Assembly: GCA_035540635.1 (NCBI GenBank)
Contig: DATLGH010000042.1
Location: 1 to 58,529 of the forward strand
Direction: 5' to 3'
Length of the DNA: 58,529 nucleotides
Origin: Egibacteraceae bacterium
GTDB taxonomy: Bacteria > Actinomycetota > Nitriliruptoria > Euzebyales > Egibacteraceae
Position 1 is the stretch's first letter, and the number at the start of each line of letters is the position of its first letter. The notes below the pieces were generated by a model. That model was not told the DNA's origin and did no database searches. It saw only the letters and a program-made list of their open reading frames with translations. Of this stretch, positions 35,267 to 50,044 are shown one piece after another. The translations under genes were made by a program, and so were the position numbers.

Positions 35267-35947
35267 TCAGGGAGCCGGCGCCGCGACGCCGCTCGTGTCC
35301 CCCCGGCGGCCGGCGGTGAGCCTGGCGAGCAGGGCGATCTCGCGGAGCTCGGCGCTCCGAAACCGCGGGCCGAACTGGCGGGCCACGAGGAGCGCCTCGT
35401 CGGGGCCGCCGAGAGGGACGGCGGCGACGGCGTAGCGCTGCTCGCCGTTGCTCCACGTCGGCGGCATCCACGGCGCCGGTTCGAGCCGCCGCGGCTCGGT
35501 CAGCGGCAGCCAGGGCGTCTGCGCGCTCACGAACGAAGGCCCTCCGACGCTCGCCGTGACGACCGCGGGCCGACGCGCACCCGCGCGGAGCACCGCCGCC
35601 CACGTGAGCCGCGCGGCGTCGGGCAGCTGCTCCACGAGCACGTCGAGCGCCCGCTCGGCAGGTGTCCCCGAGAGCGCGACGGCGAGCTCCAACGGGGAGC
35701 CCCCCGACCGCTCGGCGAGCGGTCGGACGTCCTCGACGACGACGCCGTGGAGCTCCTCGAGGACGTAGCGCAGGTCGACCGACTTGCCCTCGCCCACGTC
35801 GACGACGAGCTCGTCGACGGCGAAGCCGTCCTCGACGTCTACCACCTCGAGGGAGCGGATGTCCGCACCCCGCCGACCGAGGCTGGCGGCCACGGCACCG
35901 AGCGCGCCCGGCCGGTCGGGAAGGGAGATACGGACCGAGCACCGCAC
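35267..35947 (-). CDS. ACT-domain protein
   Basis: A 226-residue protein with an N-terminal ACT domain (residues 1-75: MRCSVRISLPDRPGALGAVA, then GADIRSLEVVDVEDG and VDELVVDVGEG), a fold that binds amino acids to control metabolism. The remaining 150 residues contain YAVAAVPLGGPDEALLVARQ and resemble a GAF-like or small sensory fold. GTG at 35947 is the start because AAGGAGGA sits five bases before it; the ATG at 35974 has no such site. No enzyme domain, so a stand-alone regulator or sensor is likely. It converges with fbpC over 124 bases that hold only weak inverted repeats. Confidence 0.78.
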   Translation of the reverse strand: MRCSVRISLPDRPGALGAVAASLGRRGADIRSLEVVDVEDGFAVDELVVDVGEGKSVDLRYVLEELHGVVVEDVRPLAERSGGSPLELAVALSGTPAERALDVLVEQLPDAARLTWAAVLRAGARRPAVVTASVGGPSFVSAQTPWLPLTEPRRLEPAPWMPPTWSNGEQRYAVAAVPLGGPDEALLVARQFGPRFRSAELREIALLARLTAGRRGDTSGVAAPAP

Positions 35948-36052
35948 CGCCGTCCTCCTTGCCTCACCTTGCATCGACAGGCGCACACGGTAACGGACGC
36001 ACGTTTCCGGCACGTTGAGCGCAGACTACGCGCCTGCTACGGCCCGTCGCGG

Positions 36053-36508
36053 TCAGACGACGCGCCGCAGGTCGCGGGGCTGGTCGGACGGATCGCGCCT
36101 GCGGGGCGCGTAGTCGGCCGACATGAGCGGGGAGGAGATGAGGAAGTCGGCGCTCGTGCGGTTGCACGCGACGGCGATGTTCCACACGACGGCGATGCGG
36201 AGCAGGGCCTTCACGTCGGGGTCGTGCGGTTGCGTCTCGAGAGGATCCCAGAAGAAGACGAGGACGTCGACGCTGCCCTCGGCGACCATGGCACCGATCT
36301 GGAGGTCCCCGCCGAGCGGTCCGCTCTGCAGCCGCTCGACGTGCAGACCGAGCTCGTGCGTGAGGATCGTGCCCGTCGTGCCGGTCGCGACGAGCCGGTG
36401 CTCGGCGAGCCCTCTGCGGTTGAAGTCCGCCCACTCGACGAGGTCGGCCTTGCAGTTGTCGTGCGCCACCAGGGCGATCGTCCTGCGCGAGCGCAGTGGA
36501 TCCTTCAT
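36053..36508 (-). CDS. mgsA: Methylglyoxal synthase
   Basis: Converts dihydroxyacetone phosphate to methylglyoxal and phosphate, a bypass used when phosphosugars accumulate. The 151-residue length equals that of E. coli MgsA. Landmarks: IALVAHDNCKADLVEW, ATGTTGTIL (phosphate binding), SGPLGGDLQIGAMVAEG with the catalytic Asp, FFWDPLETQPHDPDVKALLR, and VWNIAVACNRTSADFL. ATG at 36508 (MKDPLRSRRT) is chosen; an in-frame GTG lies nine bases earlier. It stands alone near hup and the ACT gene. The nearby glpK and pfkA products feed the same triose pool, though 20 kb away. Confidence 0.95.
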   Translation of the reverse strand: MKDPLRSRRTIALVAHDNCKADLVEWADFNRRGLAEHRLVATGTTGTILTHELGLHVERLQSGPLGGDLQIGAMVAEGSVDVLVFFWDPLETQPHDPDVKALLRIAVVWNIAVACNRTSADFLISSPLMSADYAPRRRDPSDQPRDLRRVV

Positions 36509-36650
36509 GGGTTGCACCGGGCGGTGCGGCGCCCGCGGGTCATGTTCCCTCCCCGTCTCGTCGCGTGTCTTCGACGCCAGGTGTAGCACCGGGCTGTGGC
36601 TGCGCCGTTACCGGACGGTGACGACCCGCGAAACGGTTGCTCCGGGCCGT

Positions 36651-36926
36651 TCAAACGTTCACCGCGTCCTTGAAGGCCTTCCCGGGCTTGAACGCGGGCG
36701 CCTTCGACGCGGGGACCTGCATCTCCTGGCCGGTCTGCGGGTTGCGGCCGGTGCGGGCGGCACGCTCGCGCAGCTCGAAGTTGCCGAACCCGGTGAGCGC
36801 CACCTTCTCGCCGTTCTTCACGGCCTGGGTGATCTCTTCGAGGACGGAGTCGAGAGCGCGCTGCATGTCCGCCTTCGGCAGTCCTGCCGACGCGGCCGCC
36901 GCGTCGATGAGCTCGGCCTTGTTCAT
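36651..36926 (-). CDS. hup: HU-family DNA-binding protein
   Basis: A 91-residue histone-like protein that bends DNA and compacts the nucleoid. It begins MNKAELIDAAAASAGLPKAD and has the HU signature GFGNFELRERAARTGRNPQTG with the beta-arm Pro region and FKPGKAFKDAVN. It lacks the Lys/Ala-rich C-terminal tail of mycobacterial and streptomycete HupB/HupS, so it is the short bacterial form. ATG at 36926 follows AGGAG. Strong general expression is expected. The 150 bases upstream carry no other gene. Confidence 0.96.
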   Translation of the reverse strand: MNKAELIDAAAASAGLPKADMQRALDSVLEEITQAVKNGEKVALTGFGNFELRERAARTGRNPQTGQEMQVPASKAPAFKPGKAFKDAVNV

Positions 36927-37084
36927 CACATGCTCCTGTGGTCGGGGGGCGAGGAAGGAGGTCAACGGGCTACGTTGCCCGCTTCTCGACGTCATGGCAA
37001 GCCCGCCCCCCCGTCCGTATGGCTGCACGCCTGCCCGTCGGCGGCGCCGAGAGCCGCCCGGGGTGTGCGCGCCGGGGGCCGCCG

Positions 37085-37435
37085 TCAGCCCGACGGCCCG
37101 TGCGCGAGGGGGCACGCCACCCCGTGCGGGCACATGCGGGGCGCGGCCTCCCGCAGCAGGCCGATGGCCCGCGCGCGCATCGCCTCGGCGTCGTAGGGCT
37201 CCCGCTGCTCCTGCTGGCGCAGCAGGTCGGAGACGGCGAACATGTGCCCCGCCGTCTCGAGCATGTGGTCGGTGCTCGCGAGCATGACGGCCTTCACCTC
37301 CCCCCAGGGAGCGAAGTCGGATCCGTGCTCCGTGCGGTAGGTGATCCCGCGGTCGTCGAGCCGGGTGACGTCCGCGGTCAGCACCGCCCCGCTGCGCAGG
37401 GTGATGCCGGCGGTGAAGTCCATGTCCTCTGGCAC
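37085..37435 (-). CDS. Hypothetical protein with C-terminal CPHGxxCPLAHG
   Basis: A 116-residue soluble protein that I do not recognise. The first ~50 residues form a beta-rich, possibly SH3-like segment (AGITLRSGAVLTADVTRLDD, then GITYRTEHGSDFAPW). A helical region follows, and the end CPHGVACPLAHG has two Cys and two His in a pattern able to bind a metal. GTG at 37435 is preferred because GGAGG sits five bases before it; the ATG four codons later has its purines too close. It lies upstream of hup on the same strand with 158 bases between. Confidence 0.6.
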   Translation of the reverse strand: MPEDMDFTAGITLRSGAVLTADVTRLDDRGITYRTEHGSDFAPWGEVKAVMLASTDHMLETAGHMFAVSDLLRQQEQREPYDAEAMRARAIGLLREAAPRMCPHGVACPLAHGPSG

Positions 37436-37501
37436 GCTGGCCTCCGCGTCGACGTGGGCGGTGGTGGACGATACGCGCCGGCGCCCGTGCGGGCGTGGGC
37501 G

Positions 37502-37724
37502 TCAGGGCGAGGTGGTCTCCGGCGGGTGGGCGACGTAGGTCGCCACGGTGAACGACGCGGTCACCGCCACGGGCTCGGCAAGCGCGGTGCGGGGCGAGCT
37601 GGCTGTGCACCCGTGCCGGGCGACGTCGAAGGCGTGGTTCCTGATGCAGCGCACGGCGCCCTCCCAGGGCCAGCCCCCCGGCGCAGTGGGGACAGCGCAG
37701 GTAGGCGAGGACGTGGGAGAGCAC
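37502..37724 (-). pseudogene. RlmA-like rRNA methyltransferase remnant (ends retained, middle lost)
   Basis: GTG at 37724 with a GGGGGAAG site begins MLSHVLAYLRCPHCAGGLAL, the zinc-ribbon start of RlmA-type 23S rRNA guanine methyltransferases. In a second frame the strand continues AVRCIRNHAFDVARHG, the next conserved block (normally RCPxGHSFDxARxGYxNLL). After this, LAEPVAVTASFTVATY to the TGA at 37502 looks like the family's last beta strand. About 75 codons remain of the expected 270 or so. The SAM-binding domain is absent and the frame is broken, so it is non-functional. Confidence 0.65.
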
Positions 37725-37787
37725 TGCTCGCTTCCCCCTTTCAGGTGCCGCTCCGCCCGCGTCAGGCCCCCCGGACCGCCGACGACC

Positions 37788-38147
37788 TCAGGCGCCCCGC
37801 GCGGCGTCGGCGAGGCGCTGCCAGCCGTCCGGGTCGTCACCCACGGCGAGCTCGGTCCCGCACCGGACCAGGGGCAGGGCGAGCGCCGACGGATCGGCGG
37901 AAAGGCGCTCCACCCAGTCGTCCGGCGAGGCGGACACGTAGCGCAGTCCCTGCTCCTCGTAGGCCTTCGACGCGGGATCGAGGACGGCCTCGACGCCGAA
38001 TCGCTGGACCCAGCGGCGCAGCTCACCCGGTGCCGGGTTGCGCCTGCGCAGGTCGACGAAGTGAACGGGCACCCGCCGCTCGCTGAAGAAACGCCGGGCC
38101 TTGCGGGTCGCCTTGGACTTCGCGGTGCCGAAGAGCTGGACGTCCAT
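37788..38147 (-). CDS. ArsC-family protein lacking the catalytic cysteine
   Basis: A 119-residue protein of the ArsC/Spx/YffB thioredoxin-like family. VQLFGTAKSKATRKARRFFS aligns with the family start, where arsenate reductases have a Cys in place of the AKSKAT segment; no Cys is present there (the only Cys is in LVRCGTELAVG). VHFVDLRRRNPAPGELRRW and the later PLVRCGTELAVGDDPDGW match the rest of the fold. It therefore cannot act as a thiol reductase and may be a protein-binding adaptor like Spx or YffB. ATG at 38147 with a weak ribosome site. It diverges from the amidase (42 bases). Confidence 0.8.
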   Translation of the reverse strand: MDVQLFGTAKSKATRKARRFFSERRVPVHFVDLRRRNPAPGELRRWVQRFGVEAVLDPASKAYEEQGLRYVSASPDDWVERLSADPSALALPLVRCGTELAVGDDPDGWQRLADAARGA

Positions 38148-38189
38148 GACGCGCCGATGGTAGCGGCTCGTCTGCTACAACCGGCCCCC

Positions 38190-39587
38190 ATGGAACCTGA
38201 CCTCGCGTTCGCTCCGGCCGTCGCGCTGGCCGGCATGGTCCGTGACCGCGTGATCTCGCCCGTCGAGCTCGTCGACGGCTACCTCGACCGCATCGACCGC
38301 ATCGACCCCCACCTCAACAGTTTCGTCACCCTCGACGCGGACCGCGCGCGGGACGCCGCCCGTGCCGCCGAGGCCAGCGCGGGCCGTCCCGGCACCCCTG
38401 CCTTCCACGGCGTGCCAATCGCCATCAAGGACCTCCACGTCACCGCCGGCCTGCGCACGACGTTCGGGTCGAAGGCCCTTGCCGACTTCGTCCCCGACTT
38501 CGACGAGGAGAGCGTGCGGCGGATCCGCGCCGCCGGCTTCGTCATCCTCGGCAAGACGAACGTGCCGGAGTTCGGTTCCCTGCCCGTGACCGAGCCCCTC
38601 CTCCACGGCCCGTGCCGCAACCCCTGGGACACCGAACGGACCCCGGGCGGCTCCTCGGGCGGGGCGGCGGCGGCGTTGGCCGCCGGCCTCGTCCCCGTCT
38701 CGCAGGGCTCCGACGGCGGCGGGTCGCTGCGCATCCCGGCGTCGAACTGCGGGGTGTTCGGCCTGAAGCCGGCGCGGGGGCGGGTGTCGAACGCCCCGCT
38801 GTTCGGGGACCGCCTCGCCGGCCTGTCGACCACCGGGGTGCTCGCCCGCCACGTCGTCGACGCCGCTGCCCTGCTCGACGTCATGGCCGGCTACGCCCCG
38901 GGTGATCCGCACTGGGCACCGCCACCCGCCCGTCCCTTTGTGAAGGAGTCCGCCACCGACCCGCCGCCCCTGCGGGTCGGGGTCGTGACGTCCTTCCCGC
39001 TCGCACCCTTCCAGCGCGAGCCCCTGGCGGCGGTGGAGTCGGCGGCGGGCCTGCTCACCGATCTCGGTCACCACGTCGAGCCCTTCGCGCTGCCGGTGGA
39101 CGCCGGCGTCGCCGAGCACTTCAAGCTCGTGTGGGCCACGGGCATCGCCGCACTGCCCGTCGACCGCGCTCTCCTCGAGCCGTTCAACGCCGGCCTGTAC
39201 GACCGCGGCGGCACCGTCTCCGCGCCCCGTCTGCTGCAGGCGATCAACGCGCTGCAGCTCGCGTCGCGGACGATCGTCGGCGCGAGCCTCGCCTTCGACG
39301 TCGTCGTCTCGCCGACGCTCGCCGAGCCACCCCTGCACATCGGGGAGATGCGCGGCCTCGACGTCGATGCGACGCTGGCACGCGCCGCGGCCTACGTGGG
39401 CGTGACGCCCGTGGCGAACATCACCGGCCAGCCGTCCATGAGCCTGCCTCTCGGCTGGAGCGTCGAGGGGTTGCCGATCGGCGTCATGGTCACCGGCCGC
39501 CCCGCCGGCGAGGCGACGCTTCTCCGCCTGGCCGGGCAGGTCCAGCGCGCCGCCGACTGGTCGGCGGCGCGACCCCCCGGAGGCTGA
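38190..39587 (+). CDS. Amidase (amidase-signature family)
   Basis: A 465-residue amidase-signature hydrolase. The Ser-cisSer-Lys triad is visible: Lys in IAIKDLHVT, cis-Ser in TPGGSSGGAAAALAAG, and nucleophile Ser in GSDGGGSLRIPASNCG. The protein is free-standing, without GatB/GatC neighbours, so it is a general amidase or an aryl/aliphatic amide hydrolase rather than the Glu-tRNA amidotransferase subunit. ATG at 38190; TACAAC nine bases upstream may be a -10 giving a near-leaderless mRNA. The SDR gene follows three bases after the stop and is likely co-transcribed. Substrate unknown. Confidence 0.92.
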   Translation: MEPDLAFAPAVALAGMVRDRVISPVELVDGYLDRIDRIDPHLNSFVTLDADRARDAARAAEASAGRPGTPAFHGVPIAIKDLHVTAGLRTTFGSKALADFVPDFDEESVRRIRAAGFVILGKTNVPEFGSLPVTEPLLHGPCRNPWDTERTPGGSSGGAAAALAAGLVPVSQGSDGGGSLRIPASNCGVFGLKPARGRVSNAPLFGDRLAGLSTTGVLARHVVDAAALLDVMAGYAPGDPHWAPPPARPFVKESATDPPPLRVGVVTSFPLAPFQREPLAAVESAAGLLTDLGHHVEPFALPVDAGVAEHFKLVWATGIAALPVDRALLEPFNAGLYDRGGTVSAPRLLQAINALQLASRTIVGASLAFDVVVSPTLAEPPLHIGEMRGLDVDATLARAAAYVGVTPVANITGQPSMSLPLGWSVEGLPIGVMVTGRPAGEATLLRLAGQVQRAADWSAARPPGG

Positions 39588-39589
39588 CC

Positions 39590-40357
39590 GTGCTCGTCGA
39601 CGCAACCGTCCTCGTCACCGGCGCGTCCAGCGGGATCGGTGAGGCCTGCGCCCGGGCGTTCGCCGCCGCGGGCGCGCGACTGCTGCTCTGCGCGCGGCGG
39701 GAGGAGCGGGTGCGCGCGCTCGCGGGGCGGCTCGACGCCGAGACCCACCCCTTCCGCCTCGACGTGCGCGACCGCGAGGCCGTGAACGCCGCCGTCGAGG
39801 GACTGCCGGAGGGCTGGCGCACCATCGACGTGCTCGTGAACAACGCGGGCCTCGCCGCCGGGCTGGCCCCGCTCCACGAGGGCGACCCCGACGACTGGGA
39901 CCGCATGCTCGACACGAACGTGCGGGGCCTGCTCAACGTCACTCGCGCGGTCACGCCGGGCATGGTGGCGCGTGGACGCGGCCACGTGGTCAACATCGGC
40001 TCGGTCGCCGGGCGCGAGACGTACCCCGACGGGGCCGTCTACTGCGCCTCCAAGGCGGCGGTGGACCGCATCACCCGGGGTCTGCGCATGGACCTTCTCG
40101 GCACGGGCGTGCGGGTCTCCACGGTCGACCCGGGCCTCGTCGACACCGAGTTCAGCACGGTGCGCCTCCACGGCGACCGCGACCGGGCCGAGGCCGTCTA
40201 CGCCGGCATGATCCCGCTGACGGGCGACGACGTCGCGGAGGCGGTCGTGTGGGTCGCCGACCGTCCCGCCCACGTGCAGGTCGCGGAGGTCGTGATCCTG
40301 CCCGCCGCCCAGGCCTCGGCGACGCGCGTCGCCCGCGACGTGAACGGCGCGCACTAA
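39590..40357 (+). CDS. SDR-family oxidoreductase (YdfG-like)
   Basis: A 255-residue classical short-chain dehydrogenase. It has the cofactor loop VTGASSGIGEACA with CARREERV following (the Arg pair suggests NADPH), NNAGLAAG, the catalytic Ser in INIGSVAGRE and YCASKAAVDR with Tyr and Lys. The set matches YdfG-type 3-hydroxy acid/serine dehydrogenases. GTG at 39590 has GGAGG in the end of the amidase gene, three bases after its stop; the two form a unit. The substrate may relate to the amidase product, but this is only inferred. It converges with the glutaredoxin gene. Confidence 0.92.
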   Translation: MLVDATVLVTGASSGIGEACARAFAAAGARLLLCARREERVRALAGRLDAETHPFRLDVRDREAVNAAVEGLPEGWRTIDVLVNNAGLAAGLAPLHEGDPDDWDRMLDTNVRGLLNVTRAVTPGMVARGRGHVVNIGSVAGRETYPDGAVYCASKAAVDRITRGLRMDLLGTGVRVSTVDPGLVDTEFSTVRLHGDRDRAEAVYAGMIPLTGDDVAEAVVWVADRPAHVQVAEVVILPAAQASATRVARDVNGAH

Positions 40358-40377
40358 ACTGGGTGCCTACGCGGGCG

Positions 40378-40617
40378 TTACGCGGCTTTCGCGGCGGCGA
40401 GCACCTCGGCGGCGGTGGGGTTCACGAAGAAGCGCTCACCGACCTGCACGGTCGGCACGATCTCGTCCCCGCCGGTGGCGGCGCGCACGATCTCCGCCTT
40501 GTCGCGGTCTCGCCAGATGTCGACGTCGGTGAAGGCGACGCCATGCCGGGCGAGGTCCCGCTTCAGGACCTCGCAGTACCCGCACATCGGCCGCCAGTAC
40601 AGGATCACGGAGTCCAT
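40378..40617 (-). CDS. Mycoredoxin/glutaredoxin-like protein
   Basis: A 79-residue redoxin with the active site MCGYC (Cys-Gly-Tyr-Cys), a cis-Pro region EIVPTVQVGERFFVNPT and the usual babab-fold length. CGYC is seen in actinobacterial mycoredoxins, which reduce mycothiolated proteins, so mycothiol is probably the cellular thiol; that fits the PIG-L gene at 28236 only weakly. The ATG at 40617 (MDSVILYWRPM) is preferred over GTG three codons earlier. It lies 30 bases downstream of gltB on the same strand. Confidence 0.88.
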   Translation of the reverse strand: MDSVILYWRPMCGYCEVLKRDLARHGVAFTDVDIWRDRDKAEIVRAATGGDEIVPTVQVGERFFVNPTAAEVLAAAKAA

Positions 40618-40647
40618 GCGCGCCACTGTTCCCTGCGCGCGGGTGCT

Positions 40648-45192
<4,545 letters not shown>

Positions 45193-45208
45193 GCGATCTC
45201 CTCAGGAT

Positions 45209-45242
45209 GAAGAAACGGCGCCCGCAGAGTGCGGAGCGCCGT
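45209..45242 (-). terminator. Terminator or attenuator hairpin in the gltB leader
   Basis: On the minus strand, ACGGCGC-T-CCGCA-CTC-TGCGG-GCGCCGT forms a 12-bp stem with one bulged base and a three-base loop (45242-45215), followed directly by TTTCTTC. It lies 22 bases before the gltB ATG and 77 bases after the exporter stop. It can end the exporter transcript or, if gltB starts upstream of it, act as an attenuator. Confidence 0.7.
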
Positions 45243-45318
45243 CGCTCGTTGCCGCTCATGGTACCGCCTGCGGGGCGGCGCTCCAACCGCGCAGCCGGCG
45301 CCGCGCCCCACCCCGGCG

Positions 45319-47277
45319 TCAGGCGGTGCGGGCGAACTGCGTGCGGTAGAGGTCGCGGTAGGGGCCCCGGTCGTGGAGCAGCTCGGCGTGGGTGCCCCGC
45401 TGGACGACCCGCCCGCCGTCGAGGACGAGGATCTCGTCCGCCCCGACGATGGTGGACAGGCGGTGGGCGATGACGAGGGACGTGCGGCCGCGAAGGGCCG
45501 TCGCCAGTGCCTGCTGCACGGCGGCTTCGGACTCGCTGTCGAGGTGCGCGGTCGCCTCGTCGAGGATGACGATCGCCGGGTCCTTCAGCAGCACCCTGGC
45601 GATGGCCAGCCGCTGCTTCTCGCCTCCCGACAGGCGGTAGCCCCGCTCCCCGACGAGGGTGTCGTAACCGTCGGGAAGGGCCGCGATCACGTCGTGGATG
45701 TGGGCCGCCCGGCAGGCCGCCTCGATCGCCGCGTCGGAGGCGTCGGCACGCGCGTAGCGGAGGTTGGTCCGGATCGTGTCGTGGAACAGGTGCGGGTCCT
45801 GGCTCACGACGCCTACGGCGCGGGCGAGGGAGGCCATCGTGAGGTCGCGCACGTCGTGGCCGTCGATGCGCACGGCGCCGGTGGTCACGTCGTACAGGCG
45901 GGGGACGAGGTTGCAGACGGTCGTCTTGCCGGCGCCGGAGTGGCCGACGAGCGCGACCGTCTCGCCGGGGCGGGTCCTGAACGACACGCCGCGCAGCACC
46001 GGCGCCCCGGGCCGGGCGTCGAGCAGGTCGCCGAACCCGCGCTCGAGCGACGCGATCGACGAGTCGGCCGCCGAGGGATAGGCGAAGGTGACGTCGTCGA
46101 AGGCCACCTCCCCGGCGGCGTCGGACAGGTCGACCGCGTCGGGCGCGTCGGCGATCGGCTGGCGCACGTCGAGGATCTCGAAGACCCGGTCGAAGCTCAC
46201 GAGGGCGGTGAGCACCTCGACGGGGGCGTTGCTCAGCGCGGACAGGGGCCCGTACGCCTGCCCGACGAGCAGCGCGAACCCGACGACGTCGCCGGGCTGC
46301 ATCCCGCCACCGATCACGAGGTGGCCCCCGAGCCAGTACACGACCGCGGTGCCGATCGCGCCCATGAGCGTGAGCGTGACGTAGAAGAGGCGGCTGACCA
46401 CGGCGCTGCGCACCCCGACGTCGGCGACGCCGCGTGCGGTCTGCGCGAAGCCGGCCGACTCGCGGCGCGCGTCACCGAAGAGCTTGACGAGCAGGGCCCC
46501 CGCGACGTTCAGGCGCTCCGACATGAGGCTGTTGAGGTCGGCGTTGAGGGTCATCTGCTCACGTGTGAGCCCCTGCAGGCGCCGCCCCACGGCCTTCGCG
46601 AGCATGACGAACAGCGGCAGGACCGACAGCACGAGGAGGGTGAGCCGCCACTCGAGCGCGAGCATGACCCCGACGGCGGTGACGACCTGCACGACGTTCG
46701 CGGTGAGCGTGCCGAACGTGCCCGTCAGCGCCCGCTGGGCTCCCTGGACGTCGTTGTCGAGCCTGCTGATGAGCGCGCCGGTCTGCGTGCGCGTGAAGAA
46801 CGCGAGCGGCATGCGCTGGACGTGGTCGAACAGACGGCGGCGCAGGTCGAGCACGAGGTGCTCGCCGATCCACGCCACGAGGTAGCGCTGCCACAGGCTG
46901 AACGCCGCCGCGACGAGGGCGAGGCCGACCGCGACGAGGGCGAGGAGGTTCAGGTCGCGGACGGCGGCCGGCCCGGGAGCGGAGATGACGTTGACGATTC
47001 CCCGGAAGACGAGCGCGGGAACGACGGTGAGGGCCGAGGCGCCGACGATGGCGACGATGAGCATGCTGAGCCGACGGCGGTAGGGGCGGGCAAACTCCCG
47101 CCACACCCGGCCGACGAGCCCCTGCGGCAGCTTGCCGCCGGGCGGCAGCTGCGCCCCCTCCCGCACGAGCCGCGTGCCCGGTACCATGCCGCGGCCGCCC
47201 CCCAGGCGGGCGGAGCCCATGCCGAGCGGGCCCATCCCGTGGCGGTCCATCCGGGGCATGCTCACGTCCGCCAGCAT
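45319..47277 (-). CDS. ABC exporter, fused permease and ATPase
   Basis: A 652-residue half-transporter of the ABC-B (MsbA/LmrA-like) type that functions as a homodimer or heterodimer. Residues ~60-340 hold six membrane helices with ARPYRRRLSMLIVAIVGASAL as the first. The nucleotide-binding domain follows with Walker A GHSGAGKTT, signature LSGGEKQRLAIARVL, Walker B AIVILDEATAHLD and switch His in VIAHRLSTI. The N-terminal ~55 residues are Gly/Met/Arg-rich. ATG at 47277 is used; ATG at 47259 is an alternative. The ABC-F gene ends 37 bases upstream on the same strand. Lipid or drug export is likely, but the substrate is unknown. Confidence 0.92.
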   Translation of the reverse strand: MLADVSMPRMDRHGMGPLGMGSARLGGGRGMVPGTRLVREGAQLPPGGKLPQGLVGRVWREFARPYRRRLSMLIVAIVGASALTVVPALVFRGIVNVISAPGPAAVRDLNLLALVAVGLALVAAAFSLWQRYLVAWIGEHLVLDLRRRLFDHVQRMPLAFFTRTQTGALISRLDNDVQGAQRALTGTFGTLTANVVQVVTAVGVMLALEWRLTLLVLSVLPLFVMLAKAVGRRLQGLTREQMTLNADLNSLMSERLNVAGALLVKLFGDARRESAGFAQTARGVADVGVRSAVVSRLFYVTLTLMGAIGTAVVYWLGGHLVIGGGMQPGDVVGFALLVGQAYGPLSALSNAPVEVLTALVSFDRVFEILDVRQPIADAPDAVDLSDAAGEVAFDDVTFAYPSAADSSIASLERGFGDLLDARPGAPVLRGVSFRTRPGETVALVGHSGAGKTTVCNLVPRLYDVTTGAVRIDGHDVRDLTMASLARAVGVVSQDPHLFHDTIRTNLRYARADASDAAIEAACRAAHIHDVIAALPDGYDTLVGERGYRLSGGEKQRLAIARVLLKDPAIVILDEATAHLDSESEAAVQQALATALRGRTSLVIAHRLSTIVGADEILVLDGGRVVQRGTHAELLHDRGPYRDLYRTQFARTA

Positions 47278-47314
47278 GGCACAGGCGCCGGCGGGCGCGC
47301 GGCCTGGCGCGACG

Positions 47315-49339
<2,025 letters not shown>

Positions 49340-49401
49340 CCTGCGAGGGTAGCGCCCTGCCGACGTGCTCCCCACGCGTGACCCCCGGGCACCCTCGGCG
49401 G

Positions 49402-49414
49402 TAATGTGCCGCCA
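49402..49414 (+). promoter_or_regulatory. -10 element for a leaderless transcript
   Basis: TAATGT at 49402-49407 is followed by six bases and the ATG at 49414; GTGACC 18 bases upstream (49378-49383) is a weak -35. The spacing predicts transcription starting on the start codon of the small membrane protein. No Shine-Dalgarno sequence is present. Confidence 0.5.
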
Positions 49415-49812
49415 TGAACCTCACCGCCATCCACGGCTACATGCTCGGCTTCGCCGTCATCGGCAGCTGGCTGATCATCGGCTTCTGGGCGCTGGCGCTG
49501 CGGTTCACCCGCTACGAGGAGACCCCGACCTTCTGGCGCGCGGTGTCGATCGCCCAGCTGCTGCTCGTCGCGCAGGTGATCGTCGGGGTCGTGCTGCTCG
49601 TCCTCGGACGGATGCCCGGACCCGAGGGGGGGATGGGCACCTTGCTGTTCCACCTGTCCTACGGGCTGTTCTCGCCGCTCGTCGTGCTCGTCGTGGCGCA
49701 TGCGTGGGCGCGCTCGGGCCGGTTCGACCCGCACGCGATCTTCGCGTTCGTCGGTCTTGTGAACTTCGGTCTGATGGTCCGTGCCTGGCAGGTGGGGGTC
49801 TGGGGCGCATAG
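49414..49812 (+). CDS. Small polytopic membrane protein
   Basis: A 132-residue protein with four predicted membrane helices (about 5-29, 43-66, 75-97, 107-125) and short loops. I do not recognise the family; the His near residue 7 and those at about 80 and 93 recall small heme- or quinone-associated membrane proteins, but this is only an impression. Codon use is normal. It starts at ATG 49414, apparently on a leaderless mRNA. The next small gene begins 20 bases later and is likely co-transcribed, followed by the 7TM-HD gene. Confidence 0.7.
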   Translation: MNLTAIHGYMLGFAVIGSWLIIGFWALALRFTRYEETPTFWRAVSIAQLLLVAQVIVGVVLLVLGRMPGPEGGMGTLLFHLSYGLFSPLVVLVVAHAWARSGRFDPHAIFAFVGLVNFGLMVRAWQVGVWGA

Positions 49813-49831
49813 CCGCAGAGGGGAGACGGCG

Positions 49832-50044
49832 ATGGACGAACGCGAACCCGGTACGCACGCGGCGCTTGTCGAGCAGCTGCGGGACAGCGTCGCTCGCCTG
49901 CGCCTGGACCTCGAGGCCCGCACCGACCCGCTGCTCGAGGAGGTCGCGCACGCCCTGGAGCTCGTCATCGAGCTCAACGCGCACGTCCACGACCATGCGC
50001 TGGCCAACCGCGAGCGGATCGAACGGCTCGAGAGCGGATCCTGA
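49832..50044 (+). CDS. Small helical hypothetical protein
   Basis: A 70-residue, mostly helical acidic protein (LVEQLRDSVARLRLDLEART then VAHALELVIELNAHVHDH) that probably forms a coiled coil. No family recognised. A strong GAGGGGAG site precedes the ATG at 49832, which argues that it is really translated. It lies between the small membrane protein and the 7TM-HD phosphodiesterase on the same strand. Confidence 0.55.
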   Translation: MDEREPGTHAALVEQLRDSVARLRLDLEARTDPLLEEVAHALELVIELNAHVHDHALANRERIERLESGS

